Shown here in pieces: positions 49,243-62,189 of a stretch of DNA of 64,000 bases. The notes below the pieces were generated by a model. It was not told where the DNA came from, made no database searches, and saw nothing but the letters and a program-made list of their open reading frames with translations. How positions within the stretch are numbered: the first letter of the stretch is position 1; every line of letters begins with the position of its first letter. A program made the position numbers and the translations under genes. Origin of the DNA: Synaphobranchus kaupii (lineage: Eukaryota; Chordata; Actinopteri; Anguilliformes; Synaphobranchidae); the NCBI GenBank assembly GCA_029718625.1, contig CM056376.1, forward strand, positions 80,050,710-80,114,709. Direction: 5' to 3'.

Positions 49243-52200
49243 CTGGAAAGCAAAAAAAAAAAAAAACAGGTTTTAGCCAATGGAAATAAGTGGTCCCATC
49301 TGAGCTGACCTCCTGCACCTTTGCAACAAACCCCGTCAGTCCCCTCGTACAAACTGGCAATGGTTCTTTAAGGGATTCTATGACTACAGCTATTCCTGTT
49401 ACATGGCAAAAATGTATTATTTTTATTTATAACAATTTTTCCTTTTAAAAGGATAAAGGAGCACGTTTCACAGATTGGCAGGTCATTATATATAGCTATG
49501 TGGAGCTTAAAGCTAAGTTTAAATCATATTTAGTAGCCAATCAGATATGTACTCACATGTAAACAATCATTTATCATACAAGAAATATGTAACTTCATAT
49601 CATAATCATTGCTTCTAGATTTTGTTTAGCGTCTGTATTCTTTAATGTAAACAGTTTAAAAGGCCTTCTAGAGACAAGCATGAGAAATCAGCATAGGCTA
49701 CAAATGTTACTCTATGTTAATACACATCTGCCCTTATCAAATAAATGTTCAAATACAATAAATAAACAAATAAATTTTTGCCTACTGAAATTACCACACA
49801 TCCCTTTCCCGGTACAAAGCGGAGCGCCGGAAATAGAGGCAGATAACGCAGCGTGTGCGCAGTTCTGACGCCATGGGCTCTGGACGTGTGCATGCGCTGG
49901 TGATAATACACAACGGGAGTCCAGTGGGGGGGTGCGGGAGGAAGGAATGAGTCCATTTTGAATTTCAGGGCAGGCTACAACGCAACAGCGCATGGGACGG
50001 CGGCGGCTGTTGGGAGGATGCGTCACACGCGCCTGGCAGGAATTTCACATTCCACCGCCTGCAGACCTGCAAGGACTGTACACTTCCCTCGGCGGGAGAG
50101 AGCGGCTCTCGCTCTCCATGCTGAAGAGAGGTGAGCCCAGGCTCGGGGAAAAGGTGTTGGATAACGTTAGCGCTTATCCGACCGGCTGAAATCAATGTTC
50201 GGCAAAAAAAGACCTCCAAAAGATAAAAACCTCCCTGGTGACAGCATTCGGAGGTCTGTTTAAGACCGCGCGCGATCGCGATTTTCTTGCACTTGAAGCC
50301 GCGAGGTTGAGATGTATGCAAATGTTTTTGAATGTATACACAGGAAAATAACAAAATTTATTTTATTTGATTGTCTTGGATCTTGCCATTTCTAAACGCA
50401 GTGTGTCCGCTTCTCATCGATATTCATTTCAAGTACACTTCTGATTGGTAGACCTCTAAATGCCACTGATTGGATAAAATGTAAATACAATGTTAAATAT
50501 GATAATCATGGTCTCCAAATGACCAATAACAAAACCTGCTGTAGAGGACAGTGCAAGAATTTTGTTGTTTCCAGGATAAAAACCAATTAAAAACTAAAAT
50601 AAGATTAATAACATAGTGTTTGTTTTCTTTATTTCTTTAAGTATAATAGAACAATTTAAAACAGATTATTCTGTCTGCACAGGGCCTTCAAAACTACTAT
50701 ACTATAAAAACTTATTTATCACAGAGACCTTGAATAATAAATCATTTCAGTTATGATATAATGATTTTTAATTTTGAACAGCCAACCTGAAGGCAAGAGT
50801 GAAGGTGGGGGTATTACTAGCGTTGTATGAAATAACACTAATATCAATAAATAATACGTATAAACTAAGACCCCCTCCTGAAACCCTCCTTGTCTCAACA
50901 AGCCCTGTAAACCCTGCGGGTTGCCATGGCAGCACTGGCCTGGGGAAACAAACTCTGTCCGGCACGCATGGCCATCTGGTCGGAGTCCTTGCCCAAATTT
51001 GGGTGGCTCGCTGCACCGTATAAGGGCAGTGGAGAGAGCGCCTGTCCGTGTGGCTCGGCCGCCCGACCATCTGCCGAGAAGAAAGTAGGGCGGAGCCGCA
51101 GAAAACAGCCAGGTGCACACCGCCTCCTCTGCGTCCGACACGCCCTCGAGGGCGGGGCTAAGGCACGGCGCTCTCCAGGCTGCCGCGTCGGACGGCGCCC
51201 CTGCCTGGCTCTGCGGCCGCAGCACCGTCCCAAAGCTCCCCAATACGCGCGTCGACCAGGCGCTTCGCCTCCTCGTTTAACCAACCGTCTTCAAAGGGTC
51301 GGTCCAGTTCAACTCCCTGCCCAGTCTCAGGTTGTTAAACCTGACAGCGAGGAAGCCCGTGTTCTATGGTTGCACCACTTGAACGTTTGTCAAATCCAAA
51401 CAGCCAGTAATCATTTCTGCACTTCTTTCCCACTTCGGCCTTCAAAACAGCTTCAGGATATTTTAACTAAACTCATGAACAAGTGTGGAAAGCCTTCTCT
51501 TGGAAATGGTGTCCCTTTGACCCATTTTGAATTGTGGAACCACTTATGGGTCTAGCACCAGCTGTTTCTAAAAACTGTCCTCAGTAAGACCTGATTTTGT
51601 ACCGTATACTATTTGACGGGATATGGGCTATCTCCGTATTTTCTTTTCCATCTCCCAGACTGAGAAACAACTATGCGCCCTGAGGCTAACGCAGACGGTG
51701 CTAGCTGGCTCACCTGTGCGTCACGTGTCAAAAGGCTCCGCCTACGAGCTGCCATCTCCCTCCGAGGCCAATACATTAATGTTACGATGGTTAAAGGTGT
51801 CAGAGGTGCCTTTCCAGCACAGCAGCCAGTGAGTGGGGCCCAAGACTAAAGCAAAAGCTGCATTTTGTTCTACCCATCCCCGACTGAACACTAGCCTCCC
51901 ACGGGGGTTTGCGACGCTGATGCTAAAATAATGCGCTTCAAAGGAGGGGGGCGGGGTTGCACTACTTGCCCAATACAGGAGCATTTAGGTCCGTTTTTTG
52001 TAATAACAAGACACTACAGCCATGTCCTTTTTTTTTTGAAAATATATTAACTTACTTAAGTGTCTGTAAGAGCTAGAATGGTAGCGCAATGCCGTGTTGC
52101 GCGTTTACGGCCCCCCGGTGTTACTCAACCAGGTCTTATGCAGCCGGAGGCCCACGTCAGGCATTCCGGGAGACCTCAGACATGTACCGACTCAACCGAC

Positions 52201-53029
52201 GCGAGCGAGCCGTCGCGTCTGCATTCAAACCTGTTCCACCGGTGCCTGGGCTCTATCATTACCCGGGTGATCTCTGAGTCACCGCGGCAGTGTCAACGCA
52301 CATGTGTACGCGCACGCGAACACGCATACCCCCGAACAAGAGCAGGCGTACCCACCCGCGACGCTCAGACAGGCTCGCGCGCGGGGACGTGTCAAACTGC
52401 AAGGGACGCAAGTAGGTCAGGATGCATTTCTACTGCAGTCAAAAAAAACTACTACCACACTTATGCAAACTAAGGCACTGGCGTAGAAACAAATGACCAG
52501 CTACCGACCAGCTCCAACACCCAATGTGTTCCGTGATGATCGCCAATCGGACACCGTTGGACTGCTGCTTGCAAAGGACACGTCGATTCTCATTAGGCCG
52601 TAGCTATCTGTGGCATAATCTGTGAGGTGATCAGTCACGAGTCAAACATTAGCCACAGGTCGGTTCTAGCGGTGACAGCACTTGGCATTCGGCAGCCATA
52701 CGAGTATCTTTCATGATACGGCAGCCCAATGAATACGGCCTAAGGAAATTAACAGGTACGTGTGAAGTTGGCTCAGAGGCTAGCATCTATAAATGATGGT
52801 GTGATCATGATTATACGGCAAAGCACAGTTCAGGAGGGCGTAACCCAGTCAAGCGACACAAAATTATTAGCTGGTTTTTCTTGCCGTCTCCCAGGTGTAT
52901 GCAACTGCTTTCAAAGGTGCCGATTTGCAAACCTACATTTGTAGTGAAGTTGCTGGAAAGAAGCCCATAAGCATTCGTATCCCTCATTCAGAGACATTTG
53001 ACATTTACAGAGATGTATATTTACTAAAG

Positions 53030-53146
53030 CAGTCCAGGTTAAGTACCTTGTTCAATGGTATAATGTCAATGTTTTATACGGGATATAAACTTGCAACAAC
53101 CTGGTTACAAGCCCAGTTCACAAACCACTACCCAACAGCACTTCCA
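53030..53146 (-). mobile_element. SINE fragment
   Basis: On the minus strand: gtgctgttgggtagtggttt, gtgaactgggcttgtaacca, then a diverged B box and accattgaacaaggtactta. Its tail is not clear. It is the tRNA-like half of the same family as 43784-43990. Confidence 0.7.
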
Positions 53147-54225
53147 AAATCGAGCCAGACAATTATACGCAATTATACGCGACTATACCCGACGGATGAG
53201 CCTTGCGTCCAGAAACCCAAGACGACGTTTTGCGGTTTTAAGTCGCTACCGGGCGACTCCCTCCGGCATATCCCTCGAGTTTCAGTGGCCAACGCAAAGC
53301 CCCCCGCTCCTCCTGGAAGATGGAGACAGCACGTGGTGCGGCCCGCCGCACGGGATATGCAGTGTAAAATTCCACCCCGGCTTAGTGTGGCACGTCCCAC
53401 CGGCCGACGTGGAATTTATATATAGCAAGTGTGACTTCAATTAGCACCGCAAATAGCGCTGAAGACCCAGGGCTGGCCTGGGGCCAGGCAGAGGGGTTAC
53501 GCCGGTCTGCGGCGTAGCAGGTGCAGTGGGCCTGCCTTGCACTCCCAAGGCCCAAAGGCCTCCAACTCTTTTTCAAACGGGCCGTTCTGCAGGAAACTGA
53601 GTGCACACTGCTGGGAAATTCAAAGGGAAGGAGAGGACTGTGGGAAATATTGTATGCACTGCAGGGTTCAACATTAAGGTTTATTTTCCACCCAGCATTT
53701 GCCACAATTGCATGCAAACTTACGTGATATTGATAGAAGGATGCATGCTCCCAATGAAGGGATTTGGCACTGTAGCACTGTTTGAAATCTCTGCAAAGTG
53801 TTAAGTAACAGTGGTTTTATTTTTTTTTACCTTATGTTTGGAACTCCACAGCGCCACCATGTGTTCCGATTGGTCCAATGCTGAAGGGCTGAAGCTGAGC
53901 CGAGACAGTCAGCGCAAACGCCAAGTAGCATCACATTATGTTGAACCGCAGAATTTATAAGTGCTTTTGCAAAAAGACACACCAACTGTAAATTCACCTG
54001 GCACACTGCAGCCATTTTTTGAGGTGCGGCACTCTTCTAATATTGATTCATTCTAGTCATCCATGGCAGTGCGTTTATGTCACTCATTGATACCATGAAG
54101 TGAACCCATTGTTACGGCAGGATTTTTCAGGACGGGTATCATACCATAGAAAACCCACAGCGTGACATGCCTAGGCAATAGAGAAAAGGAGAGAAAAGAA
54201 ACAATGGGGAAAAATATTATGCAGT

Positions 54226-54285
54226 TTTATATTACACTGACATTTAGCAGTCACTCATCCAAAGTGCAAGTGCACTGATCTAAAA
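54226..54285 (-). mobile_element. SINE tail fragment
   Basis: tattacactgacatttagca, gtcactcatccaaagtgcaa resembles the reverse complement of the SINE tail (actttggatgagtgactgctaaatgtc on the minus strand). The head is absent. Confidence 0.5.
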
Positions 54286-57200
54286 TGGGAGTTCAGCTCT
54301 CCCTCAATATAGTGACGGAATCCATCACCATAACGGCTGTTCGACTTTTTAAAGCAAGCAATACTAGTTAGCACGTTAGCCACCTTGAAGAACAATCTCC
54401 ACGATTTGCATGAAAAGGTGCATTGAGGCTGAAACTGTTCCGGTGACGACAGAGAATTGTCCTATATCGACTGCCGCTACAGCTAAGTGACTTTTCAAAA
54501 AGCGACCCATCACAATTGAAGAAACAGCAAGAGCAAATAATTGCAGGAGGCACCAAATATGACAGCAGAGAACACAATGTAAACATGTTTTTACACCAGA
54601 TCTTACAAACATACACACTGAATCTGAAACTCTTGCAAAACCATACTCCGCCATCTTCCCTACCAACATGGATGTTAGCACGCACATGTCCATTGTGACA
54701 CAGCCTTGCAAAATCTCCTGGGTTTCAAATATCAATGAGGGGTAGCTGTGACTTGGTGGTTACAAGCGAGCATAAACTGTATGTTCTCTCCTGGTGCCAT
54801 TCACTATTGTGACACAACCAGACAGGAAGCCACTTATCAAACATTTTTCTCCTTCACTGAGCACAGCCGGGAGGGGGTCTGAGTCAGACTTCAGTACCCA
54901 ACAAGGTGGGCCGCAAAACCGCAGCCCACTCAAGTGCGACAGCTCTGATTTCAGACAGGAAAAGATGGCATGAGCCATCTTTCTCCTTAACGTAAAGGGT
55001 GGAGTAATTCCATTTAATGCTTTTAATTTAAACGTGCTTGACATACACAAATGGGTACATTAAATAGGCCTGTTCCTGTGTCACTTCATACCTTCTGTTA
55101 TTTGAGAAGTTTCCAGAGAGATTACTGGGCCCTGAACATTGCAGATTTTCTAGGCCTCTAAACAGTAAACTCCTGACTACTTACTATACATACGGTCTCC
55201 AGTGTGTATAGTACTGTAATTATCAATAAATGGCACAAAAACCAATGACTTTCCCCCATTCCCTAAACAGGATAACTTACCTTAGCCTGAAATACGGGAA
55301 ACATTTTTGCTAAGAATCAAAAATGACCGTTTGTACGGGAAATGTATACATACTTTTGGGTGACTGCCCTCCCTGTTCGGCAACAGCATCAAAGTGATGT
55401 TTATGTACGTGGTGTACCAGGTACAGGGGTCTTAACAAAAATGTGAGCAGTGTAGATGCCCATATATGGTGCAGCGAGCCACCCAAATGTGTAGCGAGTG
55501 AACAGTGGAAATTGGGAAGCCAGCAGAACAGAAAGTCATCTTAGCAGAGCCCAGGTAGCAGCCCAACATATTAATGGCATGTGCAACAATCTCAAAATAT
55601 AAGCCCATTCCACGACCACACAAAAAACCTCACGAATATGCAAAAGTGCCCATGTCTTTCCTTGTCCAGGGCTGGGAGCTTGACCCCACACTGACATGTA
55701 CCCAAGCGAAAAGAGCCAAGATACTTGCAGAGTTAATGCAGTATTAGATGCTTAGCAAGCAGGAAATATAGCAGTAAAAATCAAGCTGGGCTGAAACGGA
55801 AAATAATTAAGAAATACAACAAATGGCCAAAACTAGTACAAAATGGAATTTGGTCTATGTCTGCTATGAGAAAGAAATACAGTCCATCTTAGAAATACAA
55901 CAGGAGAAATGGCAGAACATTGTTTTCTTGTGAGGGTTGCATTGAATCGGGTCTACAGACACGCTCTTTATCAGCCTGTGAAAGAACCGGCGTGTGGGCG
56001 CAATGGATGGTCCGAATCGCAAATTTAACCGGCCTGCAGAGGCGCCCAGCTCACTTCACACAGTCTATTAAAATTAAATGCGCCCACATGGGGCTGATTA
56101 CCCTGAGCTATCTATAGATTAGCTTAATAAAACCTTCCCAGACCTACGGGGTAAATATGGAAAAAGACTACAGCGCAAACAATGCCGCGTCCATCACATG
56201 CGACGCTCTAATCCTAAAATAACGCTGCGGAATTTGCGGCTCAGGCTCAGGGCCGAAGCGGGAGAGATGGGCGAAAAGCCTCTCAAAGGAGGGACCAAAA
56301 AAAACCCTCAATGGTGACGTCCGGGTGGTCGCCGTGACAACGCGGTCCGAAACGGGACAAAAGTTTGCCCTCGCTGAGAGAATAAGAAAAGGCTTAATTT
56401 TAAAGCGTGCCGGGTTGCTCGGAAAGACGTGGCCCTTCGTGGGACACGAGTATGAACTGGTGACAGAACTTGTGTGGTTGTATGGACAGGCTGGAGCAAA
56501 AAATGTGGAACAGATTGTTTATTATGTTAACTATGTATTTTTACATGTGCTCCCCATCAGTTTTGTTTACAGCTCTGTCGTCTTAACATTAAAAATTATC
56601 CCCTCTAATGTTGAAATCTCTTATAGTATTACTGGCTCATTATGAATATACTACGGGTGTGGCTGCAGTCAGAACACAGCTAGCACAGCAACTGGCGGAC
56701 GGTTCCGGAACCTCCTGTTACCAAACGGAAGCTCCGTGAAAAAGTACACAGTATGGAAGGAGTGCAGGACCTGGCAATCTGGAAACGCATAGATAATCTG
56801 CGAAGCAAGTCTGTTACAACTTCGACTGATGTACTGAGCGGCCTGTATTCACTGTTCCACTGTGTAGGTCATCTGCCCACAGAGCTAAAGCAATTGGAGC
56901 TGGGAGAGCTTAAAAATAGCCACCCTTCTCTTGCAAATGAGGGCAGATACCTCATGGTACGTTCTGCACAGGCATTTGCAACAAACTGAAAAAACATTTT
57001 AAAGAAACCCAAAGAAGTCCTGTGATGGTAAACCGTTTGTAGAGTTTCTCCGATGGATTTTCCAAAGATTACACCTACTCAAATCTGGAGGCCTGGAAAC
57101 TCTTGCAAAGCCGTTGAAAAAACAGCTTGGTACAGCAGAACTTCATTATCAAGGACCCCTCCCCAACCCCCACCCCCACCCCAAAAAAAAAGACAACTGA

Positions 57201-57892
57201 GCAACAGGGTTGGAGGATTGGAAGTTGCAGTTATGTCTATAACATGCTACCTTTCAGCTCCTAGTGAAGGATCCACGTCAAGCTTCCTCTTGAACATGCA
57301 GACGAGGAATTCAGCACAGACAGCAATTACATGGCCAAATGACTCGGCACCCGTATTCATTACACAGGTTACATAATTCACTTACTGGACTGCCACCAAC
57401 AGCCATAGTCCTGGACAAAAACAGTAAGCGCCCCCTCAACGCTAAAGGCACATTTGAAATACGTGGGCTAAAATCCTTGCAAAGGAACCGAATGGAAGGC
57501 ATTTTTCACATGGGCCGACTTCTGTTACTGACAGCTGGCGGCACGGACTGACCACCGCGATTCACCCGCGGTATGCGTCACTGCTACAGAAACTTGTACA
57601 GCTCATACTGGGTTTTTTTTTCTCCCTTTGAAAAATGGTTTGACAGAGAGATAACCGCCTACAGACACCGAAGAGCGGCGGCTTTCCGCCTCTTTTTTCA
57701 CGGCCGTCACATAAAATATTAGTCAGAAGAAGTGGTCGCTCAGAGCCCGGCGGCTTTGCTTTTGCCGCAGATGCATTCCGTGCGCCGATCAGCTTTCCTC
57801 TTTTGCGGCGTCCACACCCGCGGCCACGAACGCTCCACCCAACAGGCTCCCCTTCCTCAAGTCGGATTAACAGGAGGGCATGAAATAAATGA

Positions 57893-58080
57893 ATCGATGG
57901 ATTCCAAAAAAAATCACCAGCCATTTTCAACATTTTACCAGCCACATTGCCTTATACAGTATAACACAGACTGGTTGGTTACCAGCTAAACTGGCTGCTA
58001 GAGTAGAACATTTTACCAGCCACAATAAAAATTTTACCAGCATTCTGCTGTTGGCGGGTATTAATTTCACACCCTGCCTG
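57893..58080. repeat. 'ccagccac' dispersed repeat, copy 2 (inverted relative to 36690-36905)
   Basis: tcaccagccattttcaacat, tttaccagccaca, attaatttcacaccctg are reverse complements of blocks in copy 1, in reversed order. Internal tttaccagccac subrepeats are retained. Confidence 0.85.
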
Positions 58081-61000
58081 GTTGTAACAAAGATGTACGA
58101 TGCGGAGTCTCGTTCGTGGCCAGGTTTAGGGAGGCCGGAAAGAGCCTACCACAGTGATCTCAATTGGCTTAATCGGCGGCATGGAACCAAGCAGTCTTGC
58201 TTCCTCACGTGATTAAGAATGCAAATAATGTAAAGTAACAGGACCAAACGCCTCGTACTAGAGTAACCGCGTCAGGTTACAATGATTAAAAAAAAATAAA
58301 ATACAAAACAAAAGCATAGATATACATCAAAGAAAATAAGCAGGTTCCCAAAACCCATCACCCACTTGAACACGGGCAGTCAGTTGTTCCATACTTTAAA
58401 AGGCACTGCATCCCCACTGTTCTTAGTGAGCAGTACAAGATGTGCAATTTGTGCACGGCCTCACTACGAGCATAGCTCCCCTGACAATGGAGCAAAACCC
58501 TCCACTATCTTTAGCTGCACGATTGCGTCGCTGGAGAGGATCTTCATAAACCGGCCAATAAAAACACACCACTGGCCGAGCCGAGAAAGAGCAAATTCAT
58601 AACTCAAGAGTCTCCGAGTGCTTAACGCTACGTTGCCAGGTGTCACTGCCTATCCCCTTGCTTTAACCCCACTGGTGACACCAAAAGCACCTGGTGCCGT
58701 TTCAGAAATATTGCACCTCTGGTTAGACCGTGGCCGACCAACTACGAACAGCGGCGAGACGCAGCTAGTGGGATAGGGGCCGGAACGCCCATTCCAGGGC
58801 CCTATCTTCAGCTGACACGCATTCCTGCTCCGCCTCCTTTTCCGAATGACGAGACCCTCACTTTGACGACACAGATTCCTTCACCATGATGACAAATAAG
58901 CCCTTCAGGCCCTTTTTGGTATTGCAGCGCTGAGGCCTAGCATTGGGACTGCCAAGCCATCTTCCAGGTAGGCTTGTGATAAGTGTTAGACTTGTTTGAC
59001 TGAGCAGCTGAGCATTTGCTGTGTAGGTGAATGTAGAACACCTCCCCCTCACTTTGAACAAATCTAACTCAGGTTGCTTCCATTCTTCCAAGTCCTATCA
59101 GATGAACGCCTTATCTGGAAGGAAACATGTCTTTCCCTTATGACTGACCTTTTAGCTAATTTGCATGAACAGTGTGATATTTCAGTCAGGAAACTGCCAT
59201 TACATCTTTGACAAAATGCAGGCTAATACACAAATTAATCTGTGCTTTACCTATTATTAAGTCCTAACACCAACACATGCATATTAATGAGCGAAAGATG
59301 TAAACCTGTTGCAATAAATAAAGGACGTCTAAAGATTTTAATTTTATTTTTCTTATGAAAACAAAACTTTGTCTGGATGCTAAAATGTAGACACCACATC
59401 GATCACCACAATTAAACATTAGTTGCCATTCTCATTTTTCTTTAAACTACTTTAATAATTTGGGGTGTGTTTAGTGCTATTATTGTTTAGCCCTACGGAA
59501 AGCAAGAGCTGAATAGGCCTGATCCCACAAGGCAATGTTATGTTAGTTTTCTTTATCAGAAATGGTTTAAATTACATAACAGAATCCAAACAATCATTTA
59601 CCCATCCATCTTATAATTAAAACCAACAACCTTACATGGTTATGCATACATGTTCCTAGTGATAGCAGGTTCTTTTGAGTATATACCAGGAGAAAGAGCT
59701 TTGCAAACAAGGGTTGATTCCAATCACAAGAGATATGCACAGAATTGCATCAGCCAATCAGCTGCAACCACAATAGATTCCAGGTCTGTCTGCTCATGTA
59801 TATTCACGAGGAGCAACCAGCAATATAACTAAGCACCAACCGGAAATCAAGACAGTGGGATCTCACCACTGATAAATGGTCTCTGGCACCATTGTGGGAG
59901 TGAGAACAAAAATCCAATTAAGCTCAGAAATCATGGGATGAGACACTAACTTCTCATCCACAGTCTTAGTCATGCAGTAGAGAGACTTGCTGGCCCAAGG
60001 TAACAGAATGTCTGTCTGCATTACATGGCAAATATAAGGTTAACATTAAAGAAAAATGTAACTATGGAGACACTGTACCATTCTATGGCAAGGTGGTATA
60101 GGGCAGCTAGAGCATAATGAGCATTGATAAATTACATTATTATACTATTTCTGCTGCTACTGGTACTACCAATTATTACTGCTGCTATTACAACTACTAC
60201 TGCTACAGCATATCAGGTCCAAGAGGAAAACTTTGGAGGCTAAATATGTCATAAAGCTATTCAAAAAGTCACAATAGCTTATTCAGTCTGTAAACGCAGT
60301 GCTTGAAATGGTGGTTAAAAAACAGGCAAGAAAATTTGACAGAATGAAGTTTATTGTGTACTTCACACTTTTTGTATACAGGATATATCTTTCATTTATT
60401 CTCTCAATGGCCAGGGAACATTCCATTCAAAATTTAAAAGTGAAAATTGGAAAAAACAACTAGGCTTACATCTCTTACAGGAAGCTAGTAATTTTATGAA
60501 TGCTAACAGAAAGATGGTGTCTCATTTTCCTCTCTCCAACTAAAAGGAGATTTCCAGTTTTTCTTTTCTTGCTTTTTTTATTATAATTCTTTTTTAGAAT
60601 AAGGTCAACAGCCTATTTTAAAACAAACCCCCTCAGGCGGTGTTCGGCTACATGTACAAAGCACATGACTTATGAGGCGCGACTCGCAAACATTTGTCCC
60701 TCCAATTCCAACCAACCACTTGCAGAAGAACTCCAGGTGACACAGGTTGCTGCCTATTGACCTGAGGAAGGGTGGAGCTCTAGAGGGGCAGCCTGGACCT
60801 GCCGTGGGTCTAACAAAGCATTCAAAAATACCAATGTTATGCTCACAATGGACTATCTCGCTTTACCAATTATAATTTGAAAGTGCGAGGCCACAACAAA
60901 TGAACTATCAAGCAAAAGCAAGCTGTGATTTGTTTCGCTTCACTGTTAGCTCAGAGTGTTCTGTACTCTCCCATAACTTCCTTTCTGAGATCCAGTATCT

Positions 61001-62112
61001 GCGCCTATGTTTTGATAAAGCTTTATCGCAGTTCGCAGAAATGAAAGCAGTAGTATCATATCACCATTTCAATATACGTCACACGGACGAAAAAACTATT
61101 CATCAAGTACATAAACTTTCAACAGGCAGGAGAGAAACAAATCTCCGTCTGTTTTATGAGTCAGCATCTAATTATGAGATGGCAGAGAATATACGGACTT
61201 TGAATTTCAAAGCGTGGGCCTCCTTTTCTTTTTTAGAAAGCCAGATTTGAAAGCCAGCTTTCCCATATAAAGTAACGATACCACAGAAAATGACTAGTTC
61301 TTTAGGCCAAAGCTAGACGCTCTCCCTCTCCCTCCCCCATCTCTCTAGCCACCTCGCGATCCCATGGCCGAGTCCTCGTCTAACATACCAGTGGAGAAAT
61401 TCCCAGATAAGTAACACCCTGGGCTCAGCCGGCAACGCCGCCCCCCCTGTGATGTCACAGGCTGTGGAGAATGCGGGCACTTCCACAAAAGGAATTCCTT
61501 GTTACAGTCGGTGTGTGTGTGTGTGTATGCGCTCCTCTGTTTGGCCGGGCAAAAAAGGCAGCTACTGTGCTACCGCGGGAGGCCAAAGAGAGGGTATCAC
61601 CACCACGGGGCCGGCCAGCTGGGCTACACTAGCATGGCCAGACTGGGCTCCTTAAAGGATCCCTGGCAAAGAGAAAGCGTTGCTGCTCTTGCTGACCATA
61701 TATGGCCCTGGGATTCCCATGGAAAAAGCAGACCCGGACAGAAGGAGGGGAGAAGAGGAGGAGGGGGGAAAAGAAATGTACAGAGACGGTTGCCGCACAT
61801 TTCATTTGGGTTTATACTGAGCAGCCAAAACAATAGTGGCACTCGGGGGCCTCGTTTGTTTCCACGTGTCCTTTACTGCCGGGAGTCCGGGGGAGAAAGG
61901 CAGGGAGGGAGGCATTGAATAGGGGCTGAAAGTGAAAACGCCAGCAGACGTTCTAACGTGGACGAAGGGTTTCGGGTGCGATTCGCCGCTCGAACGTCCC
62001 TTCTTCGCTGCACTTGGCCCCCCTGCCCTTTGCCCAGCTGCGGACCCTAGGGGTTAAACGGAAGATGCATTTCCTTAAGCTTCGGTTTTGTGGCGCTAAA
62101 GTAACCTGCGCG

Positions 62113-62189
62113 CCTCCCTGCACGATGATAAAGTAAAGTCGCCCCTCCCTGCACGATGATAAAGTAAAGTCGCCCCTCCCTGCACGATG
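62113..62189. repeat. 31-bp tandem repeat, about 2.5 copies
   Basis: cctccctgcacgatgataaa, gtaaagtcgcc is repeated with no visible substitution, starting at 62113, 62144 and 62175 (the last copy partial). It lies in intron 1 within a GC-richer patch. Confidence 0.9.

Noticed and set aside
50926..51555. 209-codon plus-strand ORF, the longest non-repeat ORF outside the MYPT1 exons and the LINE
   Set aside because: No recognisable domain; three other ORFs are open on the opposite strand over the same GC-rich patch, so the openness reflects composition. No promoter or splice evidence.
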